A stretch of 41,908 bases of DNA from Marilutibacter aestuarii (GCF_006546775.1 NZ_VICE01000038.1:1-41908); one strand, 5' to 3'. Positions 1 to 9,467 are shown, counted from the first letter of the stretch. Notes: generated from the letters alone by a model not told the origin. A program made the numbers and translations.

Positions 1-574
1 CGGCTGCGGCGACGCCGACCAGGAGGGCAATCAGCCACCCCAGCCCGATCTCCATCAGCGTGCGGCGACGCGCATGTTGGGCCACGGACTCGTGCAGGCC
101 GTTGGGCAGGAGCGGTTCGACCAGGGCCCAGACCGCCTTGCCGTCGAGCAGTTCAAGGCCGTGGCTGTTTCGCCGCGCGTCGGCCTGCACCTGGCCCAGC
201 GTGGCGATGATGCCGCCGCCCGCGCCATGGAAGTTGACCGAGCCGGCCAGGCTGTCCACCTGGCCGGGGTCGACCCGGTGTTTCACGCCCTGCTTGCAGG
301 ACAGCAGCCAGGTCCGGCCGTCGCGGACCAGGCGCACGTCGGACTTCTGCCCGCTCTGCGGACTCGTCTGCTGCGTGTCGGTCTCGAATCCCTGTGCGTG
401 CAGCGCCTCGACGACGAAGTTGGAGAACTCGCGCCAACGCATGCCCGCCAGCGTGACCAGGCCCTGCCGGGTTTCGTGCTGCTTCCGTCGGATATGCCAG
501 CAATACAGGGACAATGCGGCACCGAGCGCGAGCGTCACGCCCAGTATGATCATTAGCGATGGAGCCGTGAGCAT
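1..574 (-). CDS. Membrane-anchored Mrr-like restriction endonuclease-fold protein (3' end off window)
   Basis: The reading frame starts at an ATG at 574, preceded by AGAGGA, and stays open to the left edge, giving 191 visible residues without the C-terminus. Residues 5-24 form a transmembrane helix and a second begins near 175. The part between resembles the Mrr_cat endonuclease fold: an RWREF-SNFVVEALHAQGF helix, then KSDVRLVRDGRTWLLSCK, matching the D...(Q/E)xK core with D79 and K94. The usual Q/E position reads Ser92, so nuclease activity is uncertain. Related membrane proteins with this domain are common in Xanthomonadaceae and usually have no known substrate. It is transcribed away from the phasin genes and has no visible methylase partner here. 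The domain call is inference from motif shape. Confidence 0.6.
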   Translation of the reverse strand, partial: MLTAPSLMIILGVTLALGAALSLYCWHIRRKQHETRQGLVTLAGMRWREFSNFVVEALHAQGFETDTQQTSPQSGQKSDVRLVRDGRTWLLSCKQGVKHRVDPGQVDSLAGSVNFHGAGGGIIATLGQVQADARRNSHGLELLDGKAVWALVEPLLPNGLHESVAQHARRRTLMEIGLGWLIALLVGVAAA

Positions 575-715
575 CCTGTCCTCTAGCCTGCCGGGAACGT
601 CTTGCGGTGCGTGTGAGCGCGGCGACTATACGCGCTGGCGCAAATGAAGTCAGTGCGCCGGTTCACGGGAGCTGAACGACCTGATCAGGTATGTGTACGG
701 GGCCCAACGCCCGTC

Positions 716-750
716 ATCGCAGGCGCGACCGCGGGGTGCGCGCCTGCGAT
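716..750. terminator. Perfect 12-bp hairpin downstream of the phasin gene
   Basis: ATCGCAGGCGCG at 716-727 and its exact reverse complement at 739-750 enclose an 11-nt loop. The hairpin lies 10 bases past the stop of the minus-strand phasin gene and before the start of the gene at 574. There is no T-tract on either strand, so it is either a Rho-independent terminator of the GC-rich, U-poor kind or a transcript-stabilising hairpin. Confidence 0.45.
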
Positions 751-760
751 TCCCGGGGGA

Positions 761-1321
761 TCAGGAGGTACGGGGGCGCCTGGCGGCGCTGGCGCGCGGC
801 GACTTGGCGGATTTCCCGACCGTCTTGCGGGGCGTGGCGGGCTGTGCGCGCTTGGCCACGGGCGCCTTGCGCGCCGGTGCGCGGCGGGTGGGCGCCGGTG
901 AACGCGCCGCCAGCGCGTCGAGCTTCGCGTTCAGTTCCGCGATGTCGGCACGCGTCGGCACGCCAAGTCGACCGAGGGTTTCGGCGACCCGGGTCTCGAA
1001 CGCGGTCTCCAGTCGCTTCCAGGTTTCGTTGGCGCGATCCCGCGCCTGGCCCACGCGCGACTCCACGGCCTCGCGCATCGCCTCGGCCTGGTGGCCTGCC
1101 GCCTCGCGCGCGGTCTTCTCGAAGCCCATGCCTTCGCGCACCAGGCTCTCGAACAGCTTGTTGCCTTCCGACTGCGCCCGGGCGAACGCCCCGACCCCGG
1201 CAAGCCAGATCTGCTGGGCCGATTCGCTCATGCCCCGGGCCATGGCTTCGGCCTGGGCCTGCGGGTCAATGGCGTCTTGGGTATCGCGGCCCTTCTTGCC
1301 GGGTTTCTTCTGCTTGGCCAT
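761..1321 (-). CDS. Phasin / polyhydroxyalkanoate granule-associated protein (PhaF/PhaI-like)
   Basis: A 186-residue protein of the PHA granule-associated (phasin) family, which coats carbon-storage granules in the cytoplasm. Residues about 20-125 are an amphipathic, Ala/Glu-rich helical region with the family pattern IWLAGVGAFARAQSEGNKLFESLVREG. The C-terminal 50 residues are an Ala/Pro/Lys/Arg tail (ARKAPVAKRAQPATPRKT) like the histone H1-like tail of PhaF, which can bind DNA. Two in-frame ATGs exist at 1327 and 1321. AGGAG lies 1 nt before the first and 7 nt before the second, so 1321 is preferred. It lies 128 bp downstream of a second PHA-system gene on the same strand and probably shares its transcript. 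No PHA synthase is in the window. Confidence 0.85.
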   Translation of the reverse strand: MAKQKKPGKKGRDTQDAIDPQAQAEAMARGMSESAQQIWLAGVGAFARAQSEGNKLFESLVREGMGFEKTAREAAGHQAEAMREAVESRVGQARDRANETWKRLETAFETRVAETLGRLGVPTRADIAELNAKLDALAARSPAPTRRAPARKAPVAKRAQPATPRKTVGKSAKSPRASAARRPRTS

Positions 1322-1449
1322 GCGCATGCTCCTGGTGGGGGACGTGGAGGCGCAAGGGAAAGAACGTGCGCCTCACCCGTGAGGACACCATGGAAGGGGT
1401 GTATGCCACGTGTGCGCGTGCCCCCGGGGTACGCGCCGCCGCAACGGGC

Positions 1450-1725
1450 TTACACGAATCGTTCGGCGAGCACGCGCCGGATCTCGGTCTCGATCGGTCC
1501 CTTGAACGCCGACATCAGCAGGCCCAGCTGTGCGGTCACGTGTACCTGCCCGGGTTCGAGCGCGATCCTGCCCTGGACCCCCGAGGTGTTGAAGTCCACG
1601 CGGTCGCCGCACCATTCGCAGGCCACGCCGAAGCGCTCGGAGAGCTTCCCGGCGACTTCCTCCACGGCCTGGCGGGCCTGGTCGGGGCTGAGCGAGTGGG
1701 CATGGCGGATGTCGATACTGGGCAT
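1450..1725 (-). CDS. Polyhydroxyalkanoic acid system family protein (PHA_gran_rgn)
   Basis: A 91-residue cytoplasmic protein beginning MPSIDIRHAHSLSPDQARQ and ending RRVLAERFV, the signature of the small PHA-system family found beside phasins. It reads as one alpha/beta domain: an amphipathic helix (residues 13-30, AVEEVAGKLSERFG), beta strands (VDFNTSGVQGRIALE, QVHVTAQLG), and a C-terminal helix (PIETEIRRVLAERF). The ATG at 1725 has AGGAGAG 4 nt upstream. Its biochemical role is not established; the neighbouring phasin supports a granule-related function. It is divergent from the FHA gene, with a 119-bp spacer. Confidence 0.8.
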   Translation of the reverse strand: MPSIDIRHAHSLSPDQARQAVEEVAGKLSERFGVACEWCGDRVDFNTSGVQGRIALEPGQVHVTAQLGLLMSAFKGPIETEIRRVLAERFV

Positions 1726-1844
1726 GGGGCTCTCCTGCGTGAGGCCGTATTGTGGGGGCTGTCGCGGGTCGCCACCAGCCGCTCGCCCCGGGTGGGCCCG
1801 GCCGGCTGACCGCGACGGCAGGCGGCGTGCTAGATTGCGCTCGC

Positions 1845-2648
1845 GTGAATTCCATCAGACTGCAATTCTCCAATCGCGAACACGGTGACCTGGTGTTGTC
1901 CCCGGGTGTCCGTGGCGTGGGCCGCGACGAGGCCGGCCGCCTAGTGCTGGTCGACGATCCGGGCAGGTCGCTGGTGCAGTTCAGCGTCGACCGCCGCGGT
2001 TTGTGGATGCAGGTGCGCGACGACGTCCGCGGCGTCCACATCAATGGTCGGCCGGTCCGCCACATGGCGATGCTGCGCCTGGGCGACGCGATCCACGTCG
2101 ATGGCCATCGACTGACGCTCTGCGGCCCGCAGCCACCGGCAGCGCCTGCGGGCGATGACGCCGAGCCGGCGCGGTCGGGGGCGGCGATGGTCCTGCGTGG
2201 CGTGGGCGGCCCCCACCACGGCCGGGCATTGCCGCTGGACAAGCCCCGGCTGGTGGGTGGGCTGCGTTCGTGCGATCTGCACATCGACGAGCCCGCTTTC
2301 GCCGAGCGCCACGCCCGCCTCGAGCCCCATCCCGACGGCGCGGTCCTGCGCGACCTCGGTTCCGAGCAGGGCAGCTGGGTCAATGGCTGGCCGGTACGCC
2401 ATGCCCTCCTGCTCCCGGGCGCGCAGCTGATCTTCGGCAGCCAGCACCGCTTCGTGCTGGAAGCACCCACGACGCCGCCGCTCGCGGCCCTGTCCGAGCC
2501 CTTTGGCGCGCTGGAGTCCAGCACGGCCGAGGCGAGGGACGTGACGGCCCCACAGCGCCATCCGGCGCGACGCGTTCCCTGGCTGCTGCTGGCCGCCCTG
2601 ATGCTGGCGGGCGCCCTCAGCCTGCTGTTGCTCTACGGCGTGCGCTGA
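1845..2648 (+). CDS. FHA-domain membrane protein with two FHA modules
   Basis: From a GTG start at 1845 this encodes 267 residues. Residues 1-90 resemble a divergent forkhead-associated (FHA) beta-sandwich (RLQFSNREHGDLVLSPG... INGRPV... LRLGDAI). Residues about 110-205 carry a more canonical FHA domain with GGLRSCD, ERHA and GSWVNG, where FHA domains place the phosphothreonine-binding Arg/Ser/His/Asn. A single hydrophobic helix (WLLLAALMLAGALSLLLLYG) near the C-terminus should anchor it, leaving only a few residues beyond. FHA domains bind phosphothreonine peptides; the only Ser/Thr kinase visible is at 16380-19175. The frame is open further upstream, but the protein resembles FHA only from NSIRLQF, hence this start. 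The last 32 bases overlap the convergent msrQ. Confidence 0.7.
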   Translation: MNSIRLQFSNREHGDLVLSPGVRGVGRDEAGRLVLVDDPGRSLVQFSVDRRGLWMQVRDDVRGVHINGRPVRHMAMLRLGDAIHVDGHRLTLCGPQPPAAPAGDDAEPARSGAAMVLRGVGGPHHGRALPLDKPRLVGGLRSCDLHIDEPAFAERHARLEPHPDGAVLRDLGSEQGSWVNGWPVRHALLLPGAQLIFGSQHRFVLEAPTTPPLAALSEPFGALESSTAEARDVTAPQRHPARRVPWLLLAALMLAGALSLLLLYGVR

Positions 2649-3297
2649 GCACGCGCTTCCACGCGCGCCAGCCCAGCAGCAGGGCGAGGATGCCCGCGTA
2701 GAGCGCCGGCTCGCGGACGTCGGACTTCACCAGCCACCAGAAATGCAGGACGGCCAGCACGGCGATCGCGTAGATGAGCTTGTGCAGGCGCCCCCAGTTG
2801 CGTCCCAGCCAGCGGATCGCGGCCTGGGTGGACGTCGCCGCCAGCGGCACCAGCAACAGCCAGGCGAGGAAGCCGACGGTGATGTAGGGCCGCTTCACTA
2901 TCTCTTCGAAGATCTGCGTCCAGTAGCCGCGCAGGTCGAGCACGAGGTAGGCGAGCAGGTGCAGGGTCGCGTACGCGAACGCGTACAGACCCAGCATGCG
3001 CCTGAAGCGCAGCAGCACCGGCTTGCCGGTCAGCTGCCGCAGCGGCGTCACCGCCAGGGTGATCAGCAGCAAGCGCAGGGCCCACAGGCCCAGGCGGTGT
3101 TCGATCTCCGCGACCGGGTCGGCGCCCAGGCCGCCGCTGCCGGTGGCCCACTCCAGCCGGATCTGCCAGGCGAGGATCGCCGCCGGCGCCAGGGCCAGCA
3201 GGTGGACGAGCACCTTGGCAATGATCACGCCACGGGGCGTCCGCGGCGCCACGCGACGGCGGGGGGCGGCCGGCGGGGCCGCGTCGGTGGCCGTCAT
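2617..3297 (-). CDS. msrQ: MsrQ, haem-binding membrane subunit of the MsrPQ system
   Basis: A 226-residue inner-membrane protein of the YedZ/MsrQ family, which passes electrons from the cytoplasmic side to periplasmic MsrP. About six hydrophobic helices are visible. Family features are HRLGLWALRLLLITLAVTPLRQ, LLRFRRMLGLYAFAYATLHLLAYL and NWGRLHKLIYAIAVLAVLHFWW, containing the histidines expected to bind b-type haem. Length is typical apart from an Arg/Ala/Pro-rich N-terminal extension of about 20 residues (APPAAPRRRVAPRTPR). It starts 4 bp after the msrP stop, so the two form one transcript. The C-terminal end overlaps the convergent FHA gene by 32 bp. Confidence 0.93.
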   Translation of the reverse strand: MTATDAAPPAAPRRRVAPRTPRGVIIAKVLVHLLALAPAAILAWQIRLEWATGSGGLGADPVAEIEHRLGLWALRLLLITLAVTPLRQLTGKPVLLRFRRMLGLYAFAYATLHLLAYLVLDLRGYWTQIFEEIVKRPYITVGFLAWLLLVPLAATSTQAAIRWLGRNWGRLHKLIYAIAVLAVLHFWWLVKSDVREPALYAGILALLLGWRAWKRVLSARRRATAG

Positions 3298-3301
3298 CGG
3301 C

Positions 3302-4270
3302 TCAGAACCAGCGCTTGAGGTTCATGCCGGCGTACATTTCGCCCACCTGGTCGGCATAGCCGTTGAACAGGCGGGTGGGGATGCGCTCGGCGAACAGCTT
3401 GCTGCCGGAGCCGGCGATCCGGCGCTCGGTCTTCTGGCTCCACCGGGGGTGGTCCACGTCCGGGTTGACGTTGGAGAAGAAGCCGTACTCGCTGGGCTGC
3501 AGCTGGTTCCAGCTGCAGTGCGGCGGATTGCGGGTGAAGGTGATCGCCACGATCGACTTGATGCTCTTGAACCCGTACTTCCAGGGCACGACCAGCCGCA
3601 GCGGCGCGCCGTTCTGCTGCGGCAGCGCCTTGCCGTACAGGCCGGTCGCCAGCAGCGTGAGCGGGTTCATGGCCTCGTCGATGCGCAGGCCCTCGCGGTA
3701 GGGCCAGTCGATCGAGCGATAGCGAAGCCCGGGCATCTGTTCGCGGTCGGCGAGGGTGGTGAAGGCGACATAGCGGGCACGCGAGTTCGGCGCGAAGCGC
3801 TTGAGGACGTCGGCCAGGGGCACGCCCAGCCACGGGATCACCATCGACCAGCCCTCGACGCAGCGCAGCCGGTAGATGCGCTCCTCGGGCGTGAGGCCCT
3901 TGAGCAGATCGTCCAGCGACAGGGTGCCGGGCTTGTCGCATTCGCCCCCCACCGCCACCGACCAGGGCGAGGTGCGCAGCGTGCGGGCCGCCTTGGAGGG
4001 GTCGTCCTTGTTGGTGCCGAACTCGTAGAAGTTGTTGTACGAGGTCACGTCCTCGTAGCGGGTCAGCGGCTCGTCGGTCTTGAATCCGGCCCGCGCCTCG
4101 GCCTCGGTCACCGTCGCGCCCTCCGGTGGCGGGGGCACCGCGTCCGCGCAGCCCGGCAGGCCCAGGGCCGGCGCGACCGCAAGGGCCGCGACGAACTTGC
4201 GCCGCTGCAGGTAGACCGCCTCGTCGGTGACCTCGGAGGCAGGGATTCTCAAGGCATTACGCAAAGTCAT
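3302..4270 (-). CDS. msrP: MsrP, periplasmic molybdopterin methionine-sulfoxide reductase
   Basis: The catalytic subunit (YedY/MsrP) that reduces methionine sulfoxide in periplasmic proteins using a mononuclear Mo cofactor. The N-terminus has a Tat signal with twin arginine in [19 protein letters not shown]. The oxidoreductase domain follows, with [24 protein letters not shown] containing the Cys expected to ligate Mo, and [19 protein letters not shown] typical of the family. An ATG at 4282 is in frame, but the ATG at 4270 has GGAG 6 nt upstream, so 4270 is preferred (322 residues). A Cys follows LGLPG, giving a lipobox-like string; I treat this as coincidental. msrQ follows directly. Confidence 0.93.
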   Translation of the reverse strand: MTLRNALRIPASEVTDEAVYLQRRKFVAALAVAPALGLPGCADAVPPPPEGATVTEAEARAGFKTDEPLTRYEDVTSYNNFYEFGTNKDDPSKAARTLRTSPWSVAVGGECDKPGTLSLDDLLKGLTPEERIYRLRCVEGWSMVIPWLGVPLADVLKRFAPNSRARYVAFTTLADREQMPGLRYRSIDWPYREGLRIDEAMNPLTLLATGLYGKALPQQNGAPLRLVVPWKYGFKSIKSIVAITFTRNPPHCSWNQLQPSEYGFFSNVNPDVDHPRWSQKTERRIAGSGSKLFAERIPTRLFNGYADQVGEMYAGMNLKRWF

Positions 4271-4464
4271 GACCGGCTCCATCGCTTGGCATCACCATGG
4301 CATATACGCTGCGAAGCCACAAAAGGTTACGCCGGCAACGGACCACGTCGGCGGTGCTGCGCTGCGGCATACTAGGCCACCCGTGGCCCGCCCCCCGCAG
4401 TGCGGGCCTTCCATCCCCTGATCGAAGATCGACGTCGAAGATCGCAACAGCCTTGGAGTCCCCG

Positions 4465-5550
<1,086 letters not shown>

Positions 5551-5656
5551 GCGGCACGCACCGCAGGGGCCCGGCCACGCGGCCGGGCGGACCGGCCCGT
5601 GACGCGGTTCCCACCCGGGAAGACCGCGCCGGGCCCAGGCACGCAGTGGAACACCC

Positions 5657-6898
5657 ATGACCAGGAAAGCAACGAGCGCGGCGAAGGCGAAGAAGGCCGG
5701 CAAGACCGCGTCAGGCAAGACGAAGGCCGCTGAGAAGGCCGCCGGAAAGGGCGCGGTGCCGGCGCGCACTGCGCCGTCAAAGCCCGTTCGCGCGAAGGCC
5801 GCGCGGAAGCCGGCCGCCGGCAAGCCCGACCTGGGCGAATTGCGCGTGCGCATCGACGGCATCGACCGCAGCATCCAGGCGCTGATCGCCGAACGCGCGC
5901 AGTTCGCCGGCCAGGTCGGCCAGGCCAAGGGCAAGCTCGCGGCGGCCGTCGACTACTACCGGCCCGAGCGCGAAGCCCAAGTGCTGCGCCGGGTGGTCGA
6001 CCGCAACGACGGCCCGCTCAACGACGACGTGCTGGTGCGGGTGTTCCGCGAGATCATGTCTGCATGCCTCGCCCAGCAGGAGCCGCTGAAGATCGGGTTC
6101 CTCGGTCCGGAGGGCACCCATTCGCAGCAGGCGGTCTACAAGCACTTCGGCCATTCGATCCACGCGCTGCCGCTGGGCACGATCGAGGAGGTCTTCCAGG
6201 AAGTCGAATCCGGCGCGGCGGACTTTGGCGTGGTGCCGGTGGAAAATTCCACGCAGGGCACCATCCAGTCGACCCTGGACATGTTCCTGACCTCGGGGGT
6301 CAAGATCTGCGGCGAGGTTGAACTGCGCGTGCACCAGCACCTGCTCTCGCGGGTGGGGTCGATCGATGGCATCGAGCGCGTGTATTCCCATCCGCAGTCC
6401 TTCGCGCAGTGCAAGGCCTGGCTGCGCCAGTACCTGCCGCATGCCGAGAAGATCCCGGTCAGCAGCAACGCCGAGGCCGCGCGCCGCGCACGCAACGCCG
6501 ACGATGCCGCGGCGATCGCCGGGGTCAGCGCGGGTACCGTCTATGGACTCAAGAGCATCGCCGGTCCGATCGAGGACCGGCCCGACAACACCACCCGCTT
6601 CCTCGTGCTGGGGCGCGAGTTGTTCCCCGCCTCGGGCAACGACCGCACGTCGCTGCTGGTCTTCATCAAGGACCAGCCCGGTGCGCTGTTCAACATCCTC
6701 GCGCCACTCGCGCGGCATGGCCTGAGCATGAACCGCATCGAGTCGCGGCCCGGGCATACCGGCCTGTGGCAGTACGCGTTCTTCATCGACGTCGCCGGGC
6801 ACGTGGAGGAGGAGAACATGCGGCTGTCGCTGGCGGAGATGGCCGACTTCGTGGAGGACGTGAAGATCCTCGGCTCGTACCCCGTCGCGATTTCATGA
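5657..6898 (+). CDS. pheA: Bifunctional chorismate mutase / prephenate dehydratase (P-protein)
   Basis: This 413-residue enzyme makes prephenate from chorismate and then phenylpyruvate, the committed steps to phenylalanine. Residues about 57-140 are an AroQ chorismate mutase (LRVRIDGIDRSIQALIAERAQFAGQVGQAK). Residues about 148-320 are the dehydratase, with GPEGTHSQQAV, VPVENSTQGTI and a DNTTRFLVLG segment. The remainder is an ACT domain with NRIESRPG, where phenylalanine is sensed. The first 55 residues are a Lys/Ala-rich low-complexity tail that the catalytic family does not need. There is no ATG between it and the mutase domain, so the tail seems real. The stop overlaps the next start (ATGA). 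Confidence 0.96.
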   Translation: MTRKATSAAKAKKAGKTASGKTKAAEKAAGKGAVPARTAPSKPVRAKAARKPAAGKPDLGELRVRIDGIDRSIQALIAERAQFAGQVGQAKGKLAAAVDYYRPEREAQVLRRVVDRNDGPLNDDVLVRVFREIMSACLAQQEPLKIGFLGPEGTHSQQAVYKHFGHSIHALPLGTIEEVFQEVESGAADFGVVPVENSTQGTIQSTLDMFLTSGVKICGEVELRVHQHLLSRVGSIDGIERVYSHPQSFAQCKAWLRQYLPHAEKIPVSSNAEAARRARNADDAAAIAGVSAGTVYGLKSIAGPIEDRPDNTTRFLVLGRELFPASGNDRTSLLVFIKDQPGALFNILAPLARHGLSMNRIESRPGHTGLWQYAFFIDVAGHVEEENMRLSLAEMADFVEDVKILGSYPVAIS

Positions 6899-8067
6899 GC
6901 GCCCGCATCGACGACGCGCCGGCCTCCGGCGACGCCGGGCCGGCACGTGACGAGGCCTGGTTCGCCTCGCGCGCCACGCCCGGCATCCGGGGCCTGAAGG
7001 CCTACGACCCGGGGCACGACCTGGTGGCCTTCCGGCGCCGGTTCGGCGAACTGGCGCTGGTCGAGCTCGGCTCCAACGAAAACCCCTACGGGCCATCGGC
7101 GGACGCCCGCGCGGCGATCCTCGACCAGTTGCATGCGTTGCACCGCTATCCCGATCCGCTGGGAGGCGACCTCAAGCGGGCGCTGGCTGCCGTCCATGGC
7201 GTGCCCATCGAGCGCCTGATGCTCGGCAATGGCTCCCATGAGTTGCTGATGCAGCTGGCCCAGGCGTTCGCTGGGCCGGGGCAGGACGTGGTGTTCCCGC
7301 GCCATGGCTTCGCGGTGTTCGCCCTCGCGACCCAGGCCGCGGGGGCGACGACGCGGATCGCCGAGCCGTTGCCCCGCGATGCGGCCATGCCGCTGGGGCA
7401 CGACCTGGAGGCCGTGCTGGCGGCGATCACCCCGGCGACGCGGCTGGTGTACCTCGCCAATCCGAACAACCCCACCGGGACGTGGTTCGGTCGGCAGGCG
7501 CTCGCCGGGTTCCTCGCGCGCGTGCCGGGCGAGGTGATCGTGGTGGTCGACGAAGCCTATGCCGAGATGGCCGATGCGCCCGACTACGGCAGCGCGCTGG
7601 AACGGCTCGATGCGCATCCCAACCTGGTCGTCACCCGCACCTTCAGCAAGGCCTACGGGCTCGCCGGCCTGCGCGTGGGCTATCTGCTCGCCGCGCCCGG
7701 GCTGGTCGCCGTCATGGAGCGCCTGCGCGAGAGCTTCAACGTCAACGGGCTGGCCCTGGCCGCCTGCGAGGCCGCCCTCGGCGACACGGCGCACCTGCGC
7801 TGGGCCTGCGAACGCAATGCCGAACAGCGCGCATCCCTGGCCGCGGCGCTGCAGGCGCGCGGGCTGGAGGTGTTCCCTTCGCAGACCAATTTCATCCTGG
7901 TCGGCTTCGGGCGCGATGCCGGACCGATCGAGGCGGCGCTGGCCGAACGCGGCGTCGTGCTGCGACCGATGGGCGGCTATGGGCTGCCGGACTGCCTGCG
8001 CATCAGCGTCGGCAATCCCGACGAGAACCGGCGCCTGCTCGCGGCGCTGGACGAGGTGATGGCATGA
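6895..8067 (+). CDS. hisC: HisC-type aminotransferase (histidinol-phosphate / aromatic aminotransferase)
   Basis: A 390-residue class I/II PLP aminotransferase. It shows LGSNENPYGPS at the N-side, YPDPLGGDLKRAL, ANPNNPTGT, VVVDEAYAEM, and TFSKAYGLAGLRVGYLL with the PLP lysine; LRISVGNPDENRRLL closes the fold. HisC acts in histidine synthesis. The place between pheA and aroA, with 4-nt overlaps at both ends (6895-6898 and 8064-8067), suggests that it mainly or also transaminates aromatic keto acids, as in similar gammaproteobacterial clusters. Sequence alone does not separate the two activities. The first 25 residues are a poorly conserved Ala/Asp/Pro leader. Confidence 0.9.
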   Translation: MSARIDDAPASGDAGPARDEAWFASRATPGIRGLKAYDPGHDLVAFRRRFGELALVELGSNENPYGPSADARAAILDQLHALHRYPDPLGGDLKRALAAVHGVPIERLMLGNGSHELLMQLAQAFAGPGQDVVFPRHGFAVFALATQAAGATTRIAEPLPRDAAMPLGHDLEAVLAAITPATRLVYLANPNNPTGTWFGRQALAGFLARVPGEVIVVVDEAYAEMADAPDYGSALERLDAHPNLVVTRTFSKAYGLAGLRVGYLLAAPGLVAVMERLRESFNVNGLALAACEAALGDTAHLRWACERNAEQRASLAAALQARGLEVFPSQTNFILVGFGRDAGPIEAALAERGVVLRPMGGYGLPDCLRISVGNPDENRRLLAALDEVMA

Positions 8068-9377
8068 GCGCTGGCGTTGCGTCCTGGACCGCGGGTCCCG
8101 GCAGTGCCCTGCAGGGCGAGCTGAAGGTGCCGGGTGACAAATCGGTGTCGCACCGCGCGATCATGCTGGGCGCGCTTGCCGAAGGCACGACCCGGGTGAC
8201 GGGTTTCCTGGAAGGCGAGGACACGCGCGCCACGGCACGGGTGTTCGAGGCCCTGGGCGTCGGCATCGAGACGCCATCGCCCAGCGAGCGCATCGTCCAT
8301 GGCGTCGGCCTGCACGGACTGCGCGCGCCCGTCGCGGCGCTCGATTGCGGCAATGCCGGTACCGGCATGCGCCTGCTCGCGGGCGTGTTGGCGGGGCAGG
8401 GCTTCGACAGCGTCCTGGTCGGGGATGCCTCGCTCTCGCGCCGCCCCATGCGTCGGATCATCGAGCCCCTGACTGCAATGGGTGCGTCCATCGATGCGGA
8501 GGCGGGCGGGCTACCACCCTTGAGAATCCACGGTAAAAAATCTTTGCAAGGCATTGATTATTCGACGCCTGTTGCAAGTGCGCAAGTCAAGTCGGCGGTT
8601 CTGCTCGCCGGCCTGCATGCCCGCGGCGACACGGTCGTGCGCGAGCCGCACCCGACCCGCGACTACACCGAGCGCATGCTGGCTGCCTTCGGCTGGCCGA
8701 TCGAGTTCTCGCCCGGATTCGCCCGCCTGGCGGGTGGACACGTGCTGCGCGCGACCCGCGTCGAGGTCCCGGCCGACTTTTCCTCGGCGGCCTTCTTCCT
8801 GGTCGCCGCCAGCATCGTGCCGGGCTCCGAAGTCCGCTTGCGCGCCGTGGGCATGAATCCGCGACGCACCGGCCTGCTCGCCGCGCTGCGGCTGATGGGC
8901 GCCGACATCGTCGAGGAAGCGCCGCGCGAAGATGGGGGCGAGCCGGTGGCCGACCTCGTCGTGCGCCACGCGCCCCTGCACGGGATCGACGTGCCCGCGG
9001 CGCTCGTGCCGGACATGATCGACGAATTCCCGGCGCTGTTCGTGGCCGCGGCGGCCGCGAAGGGACGCACGCGCGTCAGCGGTGCGGGCGAGCTGAGGGT
9101 CAAGGAATCCGATCGCATCGCGACGATGGCGGCCGGCCTGCGCGCGCTGGGCGTGGCGATCCAGGAGACCCCCGATGGCGCGGTGATCGATGGCGGGCCG
9201 ATCGGCGGCGGCAGCGTCGACAGCCATGGCGACCACCGCATCGCGATGAGCTTCGCCGTGGCCGCGCAACGGGCGGGCGACCGGGTGGAGATCGGGGACG
9301 TCGCCAATGTCGCGACCTCGTTCCCGGGCTTCGTCCAGCTCGCGCGCGGCCTCGGCATGGGCGTGGAAGGGGCCTGA
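8064..9377 (+). CDS. aroA: 3-phosphoshikimate 1-carboxyvinyltransferase (EPSP synthase)
   Basis: A 437-residue shikimate-pathway enzyme joining shikimate-3-phosphate and phosphoenolpyruvate. Conserved segments include GDKSVSHRAIMLGALAEG, LDCGNAGTGMRLLAGVLAG (the PEP loop), SLSRRPMRRI, PVASAQVKSAVLLAGL (substrate loop), VPGDMIDEFPALFVAA-like LVPDMIDEFPALF, LRVKESDRI and DHRIAMSFAVAA. It starts by a 4-nt overlap with the upstream gene and ends without a following cmk or rpsA, unlike the E. coli order. Bases 8521-8580 are about 40% GC with AT-rich codons (GGT AAA AAA TCT TTG CAA), unlike the rest of the gene, although the encoded protein is normal. Confidence 0.97.
   Translation: MSAGVASWTAGPGSALQGELKVPGDKSVSHRAIMLGALAEGTTRVTGFLEGEDTRATARVFEALGVGIETPSPSERIVHGVGLHGLRAPVAALDCGNAGTGMRLLAGVLAGQGFDSVLVGDASLSRRPMRRIIEPLTAMGASIDAEAGGLPPLRIHGKKSLQGIDYSTPVASAQVKSAVLLAGLHARGDTVVREPHPTRDYTERMLAAFGWPIEFSPGFARLAGGHVLRATRVEVPADFSSAAFFLVAASIVPGSEVRLRAVGMNPRRTGLLAALRLMGADIVEEAPREDGGEPVADLVVRHAPLHGIDVPAALVPDMIDEFPALFVAAAAAKGRTRVSGAGELRVKESDRIATMAAGLRALGVAIQETPDGAVIDGGPIGGGSVDSHGDHRIAMSFAVAAQRAGDRVEIGDVANVATSFPGFVQLARGLGMGVEGA
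8521..8580 (+). other. AT-rich patch inside aroA
   Basis: Direct counting gives 24 G/C in 60 bases, against about 70% on either side. Codon choice switches abruptly to AAA, TCT, TTG, CAA, ATT, GAT, TAT, CCT, GTT, GCA and AGT. Two copies of TTGCAAG lie 28 bp apart (8545-8551 and 8573-8579). The reading frame is intact and the encoded residues are the conserved substrate-loop segment. Confidence 0.8.
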
Positions 9378-9467
9378 AGAACGCGAAGTACCCGATTCGA
9401 CGCGTGCGGGGGCAGCGCATGGGGACGAACCCCGGGGCCAACACAGGTCTCTCCGTCCTCGAGGTTC

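Noticed and set aside
4150-4220. Lipobox-like LGLPGC in MsrP
   Set aside because: Other MsrP proteins are soluble Tat substrates and the string falls at the end of a normal Tat h-region; lipidation cannot be shown from sequence.
5570-5587. Hairpin CCCGGCC-N4-GGCCGGG between serC and pheA as a phenylalanine attenuator
   Set aside because: No leader peptide with phenylalanine codons, no alternative stem and no T-tract are visible.
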